44,371 nucleotides of DNA from Loigolactobacillus bifermentans DSM 20003. GTDB lineage: Bacteria > Bacillota > Bacilli > Lactobacillales > Lactobacillaceae. Below, piece after piece: positions 15,859 to 23,547 of the stretch (within the stretch, counting starts at the first letter, position 1; every line of letters starts with the position of its first letter). The notes beneath the pieces were generated by a model, which did no database searches, had not been told where the DNA came from, and worked only from the letters and a program-made list of their open reading frames with translations. Position numbers and translations under genes: made by a program. The DNA lies in assembly GCF_001434575.1 (NCBI RefSeq), contig NZ_AZDA01000033.1, positions 1 through 44,371 on the forward strand. Direction: 5' to 3'.

Positions 15859-15895
15859 AAAATAGCGCCTGGCTTTTAAAGCCGGACGCTATTTT
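15859..15895. terminator. Bidirectional terminator
   Basis: AAAATAGCG pairs with CGCTATTTT, with an inner GGCTTT/AAAGCC stem, between two minus-strand genes. It ends transcription of the oxidoreductase gene. Confidence 0.85.
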
Positions 15896-15902
15896 GTAAA
15901 GT

Positions 15903-17234
15903 CTATTTAAGCTGGCCCCAAGTTGCGGCATCGATCGATGGGAAAATGTGAACTAATTGCCACATTTGGTCTTGATCAAGGCCAAAAACAACGGCTGGTA
16001 ATAAGCTGTTAATGACATTTTCAGCTTGTTCACTGATTTCACTGGCACCGACCAAATGGTGTTCTGCATCGAAAACCAGGACGTTTTCACCTTGCGTTTG
16101 GCGATCGATTTGGCGATACCAGTCGTTTGGTAAATGGTTTTCCACCAATTGATGACCAGCAGCGGCACCGTCTTCAGGACTAACCCCAACTTGCGCCAGT
16201 CGTGGTGAAGTGTAAACCGTAGATGGAATCGCGGGATAAGCAATGGCAGCGTCGGTTTTACCACTCAATAACTCGAATAAGTAGTGTGATTCAAAAATCG
16301 CAGTTGGGGTTAATTTTGGCTGCGCCTTATCAACCACGTCACCTGAAGCATAGATATTGGCCACATTGGTTTGCAAATGATCGTTAACTGGAATCCCATG
16401 TTTAGTGGTAGTAATCCCAACCGTTTCCAATCCCATATTTTCAATGTTTGGAATCCGACCCGTAGCATCTAAGATCCAGTCAACAGTTTTGCTGTCATTG
16501 TCACCATATTCAACGGTGTAAGTATTGCCACTCTTTGTAAAAGCTGAGACACCAGCATTGCGAATGAACGTAATACCCCGTTTGGTCATTAAGGCAATCA
16601 GTTGTTCAACAAATGGTTGATGGAAACGCCGTAATGCTTTGTCGCCATGCATAAAGACGGTGACTTCAGCACCAGCTGCTTGGGCAATCGTGGCAAATTC
16701 CATACTAATATAACCTGAACCGATAATCCCGATCCGCGCTGGTAACTGGTCTAAAGCCATAAAATCAGTGCTATCATGGCCGAATTCAGTTCCTGGAATG
16801 TCCAAATGATTTGGGCGTAAGCCTGTGGCGATTACGATTTTGTCAGCGGTGTATGGATTCCCGTCAACCGTTACTGTGTGGGCATCCGTTAATTGGCCGT
16901 GGCCGTGGATCAACTTAGCACCAGCATCCGTTAATAACCCTTCAATAAAGTCGGGTAGTGGCTCGATCACGGCGTTTTTTTGCGCGATCAAAGCGGGCCA
17001 ATTAATTTTCAGATCACCGCTTACCACGCCTTGCATGCGTTCAACGGTACGTTGGAGGGCAACTGGAACGTCTAAGGTGATCTTGGCATTACAGCCACGA
17101 TTGGGACAAGTCCCACCAATCAAACCACTTTCGATGATCCCGACCTTTTTGCCTGCAGCAGCCAATGGAATTGCACCATCAAAAGTACCATGGCCGGCGC
17201 CTAAATAAAGCACATCAAAATTATAATCTGTCAT
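15903..17234 (-). CDS. Class I pyridine nucleotide-disulfide oxidoreductase-like flavoprotein, variant C-terminus
   Basis: The 443-residue FAD/NAD(P) enzyme is related to glutathione reductase and dihydrolipoamide dehydrogenase. It has an N-terminal FAD motif (YLGAGHGTFDGA), the redox-active CX4C in GGTCPNRGCNAK, an NAD(P) motif (IIGSGYISMEFA) and an FAD-contacting YASGDVV. The C-terminal dimerisation domain ends VHIFPSIDAATW, where disulfide reductases have H-P-T-x-x-E: the catalytic His is Phe and the Glu is Ala. It may therefore not act as a standard disulfide reductase. GAGGAGG at 17241-17247 favours ATG 17234 (6 nt) over ATG 17237 or an earlier in-frame codon. Confidence 0.85.
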   Translation of the reverse strand: MTDYNFDVLYLGAGHGTFDGAIPLAAAGKKVGIIESGLIGGTCPNRGCNAKITLDVPVALQRTVERMQGVVSGDLKINWPALIAQKNAVIEPLPDFIEGLLTDAGAKLIHGHGQLTDAHTVTVDGNPYTADKIVIATGLRPNHLDIPGTEFGHDSTDFMALDQLPARIGIIGSGYISMEFATIAQAAGAEVTVFMHGDKALRRFHQPFVEQLIALMTKRGITFIRNAGVSAFTKSGNTYTVEYGDNDSKTVDWILDATGRIPNIENMGLETVGITTTKHGIPVNDHLQTNVANIYASGDVVDKAQPKLTPTAIFESHYLFELLSGKTDAAIAYPAIPSTVYTSPRLAQVGVSPEDGAAAGHQLVENHLPNDWYRQIDRQTQGENVLVFDAEHHLVGASEISEQAENVINSLLPAVVFGLDQDQMWQLVHIFPSIDAATWGQLK

Positions 17235-17276
17235 CATTTTCCTCCTCAGTTCTATCCGGTTGATTAATGCTTGCAT

Positions 17277-17460
17277 TCAACCATGCTATCTAACATCAGT
17301 AAGCTGATACATCTCTATGGTAGCAAACAAAAACGCTTTTATCTATAAAACAGCATCTATCAATCATTATCAAACCTGTCATAAATTGAATAGAAGCTGT
17401 TTTGAAATCGTCACAAAATCGTTAAGTTGACATGTTACACTTAATTTAATAAGAAGGGAC
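17277..17460. promoter_or_regulatory. Divergent promoter region
   Basis: This AT-rich stretch lies between divergent genes. On the plus strand TTGACA (17427-17432) and an extended -10-like TGTTACACT (17433-17441) are visible, but their spacing does not give one clean promoter. AGAAGGG (17452-17458) is the ribosome binding site of the NFACT-R gene. Confidence 0.35.
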
Positions 17461-17466
17461 ATGATG

Positions 17467-18321
17467 ATGATCCAACCAACTGAACTGGAACAAGTCCAAG
17501 GTGCTATGACGCACCAACTTTATCATACTCAAAAACAAATTGAGGCTTTAACCCGTGCGACGCAACAAGTTCAAGACGCTGAAAGTTTCAAAGTGCAAGG
17601 CACCTTGTTACAAATGCACGCTCACGAGATTCAACCCCACACGCGTACAGTCGAACTAGCAGATTACCGCGATCCACAGCACATTTACATCATTCAACTG
17701 GATCCTGAGCAGTCCATTCAGGCCAATGCGCAAGCCTATTTTCAGCGTTATCAAAAAGAAAAGCGTGGCCAATCCGTGGTACAACAACGGTTAGCAACGG
17801 CTAAGACCGCTTTACAGCAACAACAGGCCCGCCAAGCGGCGTTTGATCCAACAGACGCTGAACAAGTGACCCAACTCAAGCGCCAATTAATGGCGGAAGG
17901 GGCGTTAAAAACCCAGGTATTACATTCATCAAAAGCACCAGAACCTGCCCATCCCCGGCGATTTTATACCAGTGAGCATGTGTTAGTGGAAGTTGGCAAA
18001 AATAGTGTTCAAAACGATCAGCTGACATTAACGGCGCAAAAGAATTATTACTGGATGCACGCAGGCGGGGAGATTCCAGGCTCACACGTGGTGATCCACA
18101 GTAGTCATCCCAGTGAAGCAACGCTGACGCAAGCGGCGAACTTAACGGCTTATTACAGTAAAGGGCGTGCTGCACAACAAGTACCAGTAGATGTGTTGAA
18201 AGTGAGCCAATTGTACAAACCGAAAGGCGCCAAACCAGGCCTGGTTTACTTCACTGGTCAGGCCCGTACCATAACAGTTCGACCAGATCCGGCCTTGGCC
18301 CAACAATTAAAAGCAGAGTAG
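17467..18321 (+). CDS. Short RqcH/Rqc2-like protein: coiled coil plus NFACT-R (DUF814) domain, no NFACT-N
   Basis: The 284-residue protein aligns by pattern with the C-terminal half of RqcH/FbpA. It has a helical coiled-coil segment (about residues 8-45), LLQMHAHEIQPHTRTVELAD and ITRLDP-like IIQLDPEQSIQANAQAYFQR, a second helix, and then an NFACT-R domain: RRFYTSEHVLVEVGKNSVQN, YYWMHAGGEIPGSHVVI and KPKGAKPGLVYFTGQ. The NFACT-N and HhH domains of RqcH (about 560 residues) are absent and the start has a proper ribosome binding site, so it looks like a genuine short form. In RqcH, NFACT-R binds tRNA/60S-type ribosomal RNA during quality control. The role of this short form is unknown. Confidence 0.82.
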   Translation: MIQPTELEQVQGAMTHQLYHTQKQIEALTRATQQVQDAESFKVQGTLLQMHAHEIQPHTRTVELADYRDPQHIYIIQLDPEQSIQANAQAYFQRYQKEKRGQSVVQQRLATAKTALQQQQARQAAFDPTDAEQVTQLKRQLMAEGALKTQVLHSSKAPEPAHPRRFYTSEHVLVEVGKNSVQNDQLTLTAQKNYYWMHAGGEIPGSHVVIHSSHPSEATLTQAANLTAYYSKGRAAQQVPVDVLKVSQLYKPKGAKPGLVYFTGQARTITVRPDPALAQQLKAE

Positions 18322-18423
18322 GTATCAGTTGGGGCTAATAATCAAAGGATTGCTTATTGTGACCGGTGTCATTTTGGCTTAAAATAATGGTACGATTATA
18401 AAAAGTTATGGTGAATATTGCAT

Positions 18424-19392
18424 ATGAATAGACGATGGAAACGACGGATTTTATTAGCGAAGCGCTGGTTGATCCTGATTTTACCGTTTGTCATTATCGG
18501 TGTTTGGATCAGCTACGGTCTTGGTGTCGGCGGTCTACCTGAAAAAACAGGCGCAGGTATTGCAAAGGTAAAACAAGTGATCTCAACGAAAACCAATCAC
18601 GGTTGGTCGCACAAACGTGTTCAAACCAAGCAGCAACAAATTAAAACTGAATTAAAAACTTATTTAAAAACCGTGACAGCTGACGGAACAGTAGCCGTTA
18701 GTTTCTATAATTTAACCCCACGCAGCGGCAGTAGTGCAGCGCAGGCTAAAAATGCGGCGGTTTATCAAGCTGGGGATTTGGCAGTTGATCAATCAGGTGA
18801 CAAAAAATGGGTAGCAGCTAGTACGTTTAAGCTGTACATTGCCGCCTATTTATTCCAACAACAGAAACAAGGTCATTATCAGTGGACCACCAATCGTTCT
18901 GATGGGTTTAAACGGATGATCGTGAACAGCGAAAATGACTTTGCTGACCGCACCTTAACCAGTGCTGGTTTGGACAAAGTTAACAACTTTGTCAGTCGCC
19001 AAGGCTGGTATGTGAACTTTACCAAAGGCCAGGCAGCTATCACTACCAGCAATAGTTTGGTGAAAGTACTTCAGGCACTGGACGCTGGCAGTGGGCCGTT
19101 TACCAACAATGCCAACCAAAAATTGTTACTGGGTTACATGGGCAAACAGATTTACCGTACTGGGATTCCAACCGGTGCGGCGAAGGCCTTACCGAAGACC
19201 ACCGTCACTGATAAAGTCGGATTTTTAGATGATACCAACAATGATGCCGGCATTGTCACGTTGCCAAGTGGCCAACGTTATATTTTGGTGATCATGACCA
19301 ATGGCCACGATCAAAGTAGTTTAAGTGGGTTCCCTCGGATTGCAAAAATCACCAAGCGGGTCCAGAAAATTGTCTACGGCCACGCCAGTTAA
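18424..19392 (+). CDS. Membrane-anchored class A beta-lactamase-fold serine hydrolase
   Basis: The 322-residue protein has a basic N-terminus and one hydrophobic segment (about residues 12-33), then a linker and a penicillin-recognising domain. The nucleophile motif is STFK (S-x-x-K), the second motif SEN (in VNSENDFA) and the third KVG (in TDKVGF) in place of KTG. It is extracytoplasmic. Such proteins in lactobacilli are usually annotated as serine hydrolases and may trim peptidoglycan rather than confer resistance. I chose ATG 18424 over the TTG two codons earlier. An L,D-transpeptidase follows, fitting a cell-wall role. Confidence 0.85.
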   Translation: MNRRWKRRILLAKRWLILILPFVIIGVWISYGLGVGGLPEKTGAGIAKVKQVISTKTNHGWSHKRVQTKQQQIKTELKTYLKTVTADGTVAVSFYNLTPRSGSSAAQAKNAAVYQAGDLAVDQSGDKKWVAASTFKLYIAAYLFQQQKQGHYQWTTNRSDGFKRMIVNSENDFADRTLTSAGLDKVNNFVSRQGWYVNFTKGQAAITTSNSLVKVLQALDAGSGPFTNNANQKLLLGYMGKQIYRTGIPTGAAKALPKTTVTDKVGFLDDTNNDAGIVTLPSGQRYILVIMTNGHDQSSLSGFPRIAKITKRVQKIVYGHAS

Positions 19393-19469
19393 GCAAGTCA
19401 CTTCACGTTCTGCCGGATTATGTTAGAATGGCAATAGGGTTGTCAAGATTTTAAGAACGGAGGGAGATC

Positions 19470-20189
19470 ATGGCGAAACTTTTAGAATTTTTGAAAAGTT
19501 GTCAACAACTGGTTCATTTTCTACGCACACACCGGCTTAAGCCAAAGTATCGCCGCCGTTTTATCGCGTTGTTAGTGGTGTTTGGGGTATTCCTGTTTGG
19601 TGTGGTGAAGACAGTCCACGTCATCAGCCAATGGGGGGCGCCTACCACTGCGGTGGCTGAACAGAAATCCACTAAAGCGGATACGGCTAAAAAAGCTAGT
19701 ACCAAGCCCAAGCAAACGACAACGTCTAAAAAAACAGCGACGGCAACTAAACCAAAAACCGTCGACTGGACCAAGCCTTCTGAAAGTAAGGCTTATCCAG
19801 ATGTCAGTCAATACAAATATTTGGAATTGCAGGTGAATTTAAAACGCCAGCGCGTCTATGTTAAAAGCGGACAGCAAGTGCTTTATACCATGTATGCGTC
19901 TAGCGGGATGAATAACACCACACCCAAAGGCACCTATAAAATTGGCAGTCGCGGGTATAGTTTCTATAACCCCACCGAAAAAATGGGGGCCCATTACTGG
20001 ACGGCCTTTATCGGCACCACTTATTTATTCCACTCTGTGCCGACAGACCAAGATGGTCACTACATTGCCAGCGAAGCGGTTTACTTAGGTAAACGGCCAA
20101 GCTCACACGGCTGTGTGCGCTTAAGCATTCCTGATGCCAAGTGGATCAATGAAAAAATCCCAACGGGGACTAAAGTTGTGATTGGTTAA
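19470..20189 (+). CDS. L,D-transpeptidase (YkuD domain), membrane anchored
   Basis: The 239-residue protein has a basic N-terminus, one transmembrane helix (about residues 30-50) and a low-complexity Thr/Lys/Ala linker (about residues 65-100). The YkuD catalytic domain follows. The active-site signature SSHGCVRLS with catalytic Cys and His is at about residues 210-218, and YASSGMNNTTPKGTY precedes it. It forms 3-3 peptidoglycan cross-links or links substrates to peptidoglycan outside the membrane. GGAGGGA at 19460-19466 supports the start. A strong bidirectional terminator follows. Confidence 0.93.
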   Translation: MAKLLEFLKSCQQLVHFLRTHRLKPKYRRRFIALLVVFGVFLFGVVKTVHVISQWGAPTTAVAEQKSTKADTAKKASTKPKQTTTSKKTATATKPKTVDWTKPSESKAYPDVSQYKYLELQVNLKRQRVYVKSGQQVLYTMYASSGMNNTTPKGTYKIGSRGYSFYNPTEKMGAHYWTAFIGTTYLFHSVPTDQDGHYIASEAVYLGKRPSSHGCVRLSIPDAKWINEKIPTGTKVVIG

Positions 20190-20203
20190 TTGACGATTAA
20201 TGT

Positions 20204-20244
20204 AAAAAAGCTCGTAAATTCGAAATGAATTTACGAGCTTTTTT
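20204..20244. terminator. Bidirectional terminator
   Basis: AAAAAAGCTCGTAAATTC pairs with its complement around a 5-nt loop and is followed by a T-run on both strands. Confidence 0.92.
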
Positions 20245-20254
20245 GAGTTGAAGT

Positions 20255-20360
20255 GTGCGTCCTGCGGCGTGGTTTCATCAATACTAAACAAAATAAAATC
20301 GTTGGTAACAATCAATTTTCGAATTGCTGCCGGCATTAAAATGACGTCATAACGATTCAT
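20255..20360 (-). pseudogene. RelE/ParE-type toxin remnant with internal deletion
   Basis: The frame opening at 20360 starts like a RelE-superfamily toxin (MNRYDVILMPAAIRKL). It then jumps straight to what looks like the C-terminal strand pattern (IVTNDFILFSIDET), so about 50-60 central residues with the catalytic region are missing. After IDETT the frame runs into the repeat fragment and the terminator. The start overlaps the antitoxin stop by 14 nt, the usual arrangement in such pairs. I consider the toxin inactive. The family assignment of so short a remnant is moderately certain. Confidence 0.6.
20256..20272 (+). repeat. Fragment of the tandem structured element
   Basis: The last 14 of these 17 nt (GTCCTGCGGCGTGG, 20259-20272) are identical to the H1 5' arm of the second fab unit (31052 onward). 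The first 12 (TGCGTCCTGCGG) match acc units 1 and 4. Nothing else of the element follows. It lies at the 3' end of the disrupted toxin gene. Confidence 0.65.
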
Positions 20361-20664
20361 GTTCTAGTTGATTGATTTCCGCTTCCAAGGAAGCTAAATA
20401 GTCTTTTGCAGGAATACCTTTACCCGCTTTGGCTTCTGCTAGGCCTGTTTGAATCGCTAAATGAAGCGCACGCTGTTCTTTCTCTGCAGCGGTTTCATTT
20501 GTGATTTCAAAGGGTAATTTATTTTGCTTAACAACTTGATCTAAAAAAAGGTTGAAAGCAGTTGAGAGATCCAAATGCATACCTGCCAATACACGTGTGG
20601 CATCTTCTTTTAATTTAGCATCTGTTCGAATTGAGATCCGTGCTTTTTCCGATAAGACTTTCAT
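20347..20664 (-). CDS. RelB/DinJ-family antitoxin, now orphan
   Basis: The 105-residue protein begins with a ribbon-helix-helix-like segment (KARISIRTDAKLKEDATRVL). The conserved RelB/DinJ stretch LDLSTAFNLFLDQVVKQNKLPFEI (about residues 32-55) follows, and the C-terminal helix is acidic and would wrap the toxin. AAAGGAAG precedes the start. The direct repeat GTTGTAC...GTTGTAC near 20690-20707 in its leader may be part of an autoregulatory site. The adjacent toxin is gutted, so this antitoxin has no local partner. Confidence 0.85.
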   Translation of the reverse strand: MKVLSEKARISIRTDAKLKEDATRVLAGMHLDLSTAFNLFLDQVVKQNKLPFEITNETAAEKEQRALHLAIQTGLAEAKAGKGIPAKDYLASLEAEINQLEHESL

Positions 20665-20794
20665 ATTGAAACACTTCCTTTCGATGTGGTTGTACGTCTG
20701 TTGTACACAATAATGGCAAAAATAACATGATATACTGTTGTCAGCTAGCCCTCTGTTCTTAAATTACGCTACGAATCGCATTGTTTTTTAAAAT

Positions 20795-20833
20795 AAAAAG
20801 CCACGCTAACAAGATCAACTTGTTGGCGTGGTT
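20795..20833 (-). terminator. Terminator of the racemase gene
   Basis: Read on the minus strand, CCACGCCAACAAG pairs with CTTGTTAGCGTGG and is followed by CTTTTTATTTT. Confidence 0.85.
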
Positions 20834-20839
20834 TGGCGA

Positions 20840-21538
20840 CTAACGCTCAAATAAACGGTTTACGATACGATCTAAATGAATTTCCGCCGTGTCCAGCAGT
20901 GGTAAGGCTAAATCGGCTGGCTTCAATAACAGTGGCAATTCAGTACAACCGAGAATAACGCCGTCAATTTGCTGGGTTTTAGCCATGGCTTGAATCAACG
21001 CTAAAAACCATTGTTTCGTGGCGGGTTGTACAATGCCGTTTTCCAGTTCGGCGACAATATGCTGATGAACAGTGGTTTGTTGGGCTGGTGTTGGAACGAT
21101 AATGTTAATGCCAAGCTGTTCAAAGGGCTGTTTGAAGAAGGCCTGGCTCATGGTGAATTTAGTGCCCAGTAGCAACAGGTTGTGTAAGTGCTGGGCTTGG
21201 GCAGATTCAGCGGTAGCGGTGACCATGTTGATCAGCGGGATCTGACTTTGAGCGGCAATTTCATCGAACACAATGTGCGGCGTGTTGCCACACATTACCG
21301 CAAAATCAGCTCCAGCTCGGGCTAATTCGTTAGCTGCTTGTGCCAAATAGGTAGCCGCCGCCGGATAATCCGGTTGGTCTAATAGCGCAAATAAATGGTA
21401 CATGTTCACGCTATTGATCAGCAGCTCTGGTAGGTCCGTTTGCGAGTGTTGTCGCGCTTGATAACGTTGAATAATGCCTTGATAATACATCATGGTGGCT
21501 TCTGGGCCAAGGCCACCGATAATACCGACTTTTTGCAT
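20840..21538 (-). CDS. Aspartate/glutamate racemase family protein
   Basis: The 232-residue cytosolic enzyme has the pattern of the Asp/Glu racemase superfamily. It starts with GIIGGLGPEATMMYY. The two catalytic cysteines appear in FAVMCGNTPHI (about residue 82) and VILGCTELPLL (about residue 193). It interconverts L- and D-amino acids without cofactor. The N-terminal G-G-x-G-P-x-A-T and the length fit broad-specificity amino-acid/aspartate racemases better than MurI. It is a single gene between terminators. Confidence 0.9.
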   Translation of the reverse strand: MQKVGIIGGLGPEATMMYYQGIIQRYQARQHSQTDLPELLINSVNMYHLFALLDQPDYPAAATYLAQAANELARAGADFAVMCGNTPHIVFDEIAAQSQIPLINMVTATAESAQAQHLHNLLLLGTKFTMSQAFFKQPFEQLGINIIVPTPAQQTTVHQHIVAELENGIVQPATKQWFLALIQAMAKTQQIDGVILGCTELPLLLKPADLALPLLDTAEIHLDRIVNRLFER

Positions 21539-21597
21539 AGTACACCAGCTTTTTATGATAATTTAATGAAGTAATATTATCGCTAGTATAGTATTTT

Positions 21598-21636
21598 AAA
21601 ACGGCAGCCGCAACTTTTGATGCGACTGCCGTTTAG
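21598..21636 (-). terminator. Terminator of the OYE-family gene
   Basis: AAACGGCAG-x-CGCA pairs with TGCG-x-CTGCCGTTT, followed on the minus strand by a T-run. Confidence 0.85.
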
Positions 21637-21638
21637 GT

Positions 21639-22823
21639 TTACAGCTTCTTTTCAAACCCTTCCATTGGGGCTAATTGCGCTTGGTAGTTAGTGGCGGCTT
21701 GCTGATCAGTGGTAAAGTGCATGACGCTGGCAAAGGAATTTTGCAAGTAAACTTGCATGACGGGTGGAATCGCCAATTCATCCAGGTCAGCGGGGCTAAT
21801 GGTGGTGCGAATTTCAGCGGCATCGCCTGCAGCAACTTTTTGGACCCACTGTGGTTCTCGTAGTAGTTCTCGGCCTAAAGCCACAAAGTCGGCACCACCG
21901 GTGATCACTGCGGCAGCATCTGCTGGTGTTTCAACGGAGCCGATGCCGATCAATGGTACTGCGTGGTTTAATGTTCGCGCAAACTTGGCCAATAACGGTT
22001 CCGTGTCGGCCTTGTCATTGAGGGATGTGCGTTGATAACTCCCCATGGATAAATTCAGATAATCAATTTTAGTTTTGATTTGGGCTACGAAGGCCAAGGT
22101 ATCGGCTAAACGAATGCCAGGGGTTTCGATTTCTTCTGGTGACACGCGATAACCTAAAATAAACGGACGGGTGGCGTATTTGGCGATGGTTTGCTGCACT
22201 TCATCAATCACCGCTAACGGTAAACGCATGCGGTTTGCCAGTGAGCCACCCCATTGATCCGTACGCTGATTGGCATTCGGAGAGAAAAATTGTTGTAACA
22301 AATAAGTGTTCGCGCCATGCAATTCAACGCCATCAAAGCCGGCTTGGATGGCACGACGAGTAGCGGTCCCAAAATCGTTGATCAGCTGTTTGATTTCAGC
22401 TTCAGTTAACGCCCGTGGGGTTTCAGAACCAGCGGGGTAACTGGCTGCAATAGCACTCGCACTCACTGGTTGTTCACCACGTAAAATCTGGTGATTGGAC
22501 TTGCGGCCAGCACTGAAAATTTGTAACACAGCCCGTGCGCCTTGCTGTTGAATAGCGCTAGCCAAGCGATGCAAACCGGGAATCATGTCATCACTGGCAA
22601 CGGAAAGCTCGCCTTCGAAGCCTTTGCCTAAGGCGTTCACATTGGCGACCCCAGTGATCACCAAACCGGGACCGCCTGCCCGGGCACTGTAATAATTGAG
22701 CTCGTCAGTGGTAATCATGCCGTTGTAAAAGCTGGTCATCGTGGTCATTGGTGACATAATCACGCGGTTGCGTAAGGTCAGGCCGTTTGCAAAGTGATAC
22801 GGCTCTAAAAATTGTTGTGTCAT
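21639..22823 (-). CDS. Old Yellow Enzyme-family NADH-dependent flavin oxidoreductase
   Basis: The 394-residue FMN (beta/alpha)8-barrel reduces activated C=C bonds or related electrophiles. Visible landmarks are NRVIMSPMTTMTSFYNG at the N-terminus, FDGVELHGANTYLLQQFFSP (substrate-binding His-x-x-Asn) and NQRTDQWGGSLANRMRL, followed by FVALGRELLREP in the phosphate-binding region. It lacks the C-terminal Fe-S/FAD domains of dienoyl-CoA reductases. It is divergent from an HxlR regulator, with a TACT-N7-AGTA dyad in the intergenic region, which suggests induction by quinones or electrophiles. Confidence 0.92.
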   Translation of the reverse strand: MTQQFLEPYHFANGLTLRNRVIMSPMTTMTSFYNGMITTDELNYYSARAGGPGLVITGVANVNALGKGFEGELSVASDDMIPGLHRLASAIQQQGARAVLQIFSAGRKSNHQILRGEQPVSASAIAASYPAGSETPRALTEAEIKQLINDFGTATRRAIQAGFDGVELHGANTYLLQQFFSPNANQRTDQWGGSLANRMRLPLAVIDEVQQTIAKYATRPFILGYRVSPEEIETPGIRLADTLAFVAQIKTKIDYLNLSMGSYQRTSLNDKADTEPLLAKFARTLNHAVPLIGIGSVETPADAAAVITGGADFVALGRELLREPQWVQKVAAGDAAEIRTTISPADLDELAIPPVMQVYLQNSFASVMHFTTDQQAATNYQAQLAPMEGFEKKL

Positions 22824-22885
22824 GCTAAAAAATCCTCCTAAATATGTTAGTGACTGTAGAAATAGGCCACCTCCATTGAAATACT

Positions 22886-22900
22886 TACTTTTTATTAGTA
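22886..22900. promoter_or_regulatory. TACT-N7-AGTA dyad (YodB/HxlR-type box) before the OYE gene
   Basis: TACT-TTTTATT-AGTA has the arrangement known for the HxlR-family repressor YodB. On the minus strand it lies just downstream of -10-like TATACT and TATAAT hexamers (22897-22902 and 22908-22913). Confidence 0.65.
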
Positions 22901-22958
22901 TAGTTTCATTATAGTTAGTTGATGAGATTTGACGAGTACCGACTTTAAAGTGGCATTG

Positions 22959-22972
22959 TTACTTGTAAGTAA
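22959..22972. promoter_or_regulatory. Dyad TTACTT-GT-AAGTAA before the HxlR gene
   Basis: This perfect 6-bp inverted repeat lies 27 nt before the hxlR-like start codon. It is almost identical to the dyad at 13270-13286 and is probably an autoregulatory site. Confidence 0.65.
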
Positions 22973-22999
22973 GTATTGCGAAAGGATAGGCGTTAACGC

Positions 23000-23374
23000 A
23001 TGACAAAAAGTTACAATATGGGGATCGAAGCAACCTTGGCCGTGATCGGTGGCAAATGGAAGCCGGTGATTTTATGCTATTTAGGCAATGGGCCACAGCG
23101 GCCTGGGGCATTGAAACGGGCGATTGAAGGCATTACCCAAAAAGTGCTGACCCAACAATTACATGAACTAATGGTGGATGGGATGATCCAGCGAAAAGTT
23201 TATCCGCAAGTCCCACCCAAAGTGGAATATACGTTGACTGACCGTGGTAAAAGTCTGCGGCAGGTGTTAATTGTGATGTCGCAATGGGGGGAGCAACAAA
23301 TTGCCCAGCAACAGGCGCAAGGTGAAACGATTATTTTAAAGCGTTCAGATTACAACGGTTATTTGCGCTATTAA
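23000..23374 (+). CDS. HxlR-family transcriptional regulator
   Basis: The 124-residue winged-helix regulator has IGGKWKPVILCYLG (about residues 16-29), GITQKVLTQQLHELMVDGMI (recognition helix, residues 45-64) and VEYTLTDRGKSL (wing). All are diagnostic of HxlR. The only Cys is in helix 1 (VILCYLG). The N-terminal Cys used by YodB is absent, so a thiol-based sensing mode, if any, would differ. It is divergent from the OYE flavoenzyme gene, its likely target. Confidence 0.92.
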   Translation: MTKSYNMGIEATLAVIGGKWKPVILCYLGNGPQRPGALKRAIEGITQKVLTQQLHELMVDGMIQRKVYPQVPPKVEYTLTDRGKSLRQVLIVMSQWGEQQIAQQQAQGETIILKRSDYNGYLRY

Positions 23375-23508
23375 GGGCGTGCTTTTACAGAAGGTGCTTT
23401 TCATGATAATTGTTCATTAATGATGAAAATAAAGCGTGAAACCTGCTGTTGCACCGACCTTTAGAAAAAGTTAAGATACTTAAAGTAATGACTAAATTTA
23501 GAAGAGGT

Positions 23509-23531
23509 GTTACCTGGATGAGGCAGGTAAC
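23509..23531 (+). other. Hairpin in the leader of the MORN gene
   Basis: GTTACCTG (23509-23516) pairs perfectly with CAGGTAAC (23524-23531). The 7-nt loop contains the ATG of the short leader frame at 23518. Confidence 0.65.
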
Positions 23532-23547
23532 TGGGGCAATAAGATGA
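23518..23547 (+). CDS. Candidate 9-codon leader peptide coupled to the MORN gene
   Basis: The reading frame MRQVTGAIR is preceded by GAAGAGG (23501-23507) at good spacing. It ends in a TGA that overlaps the ATG of the next gene (ATGA, 23544-23547). The next gene has only a weak ribosome binding site of its own (CTGGGG), so coupled translation is plausible. There is no direct proof of expression. Confidence 0.4.
   Translation: MRQVTGAIR

Noticed and set aside
18424-19392. Antibiotic-resistance beta-lactamase
   Set aside because: The fold motifs are present, but the third motif is KVG, the protein is membrane anchored, and its neighbour is a cell-wall enzyme. A housekeeping wall hydrolase is more likely.
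20840-21538. Glutamate racemase MurI
   Set aside because: The N-terminal GIIGGLGPEAT and the length match the broader Asp/Glu racemase group rather than MurI.
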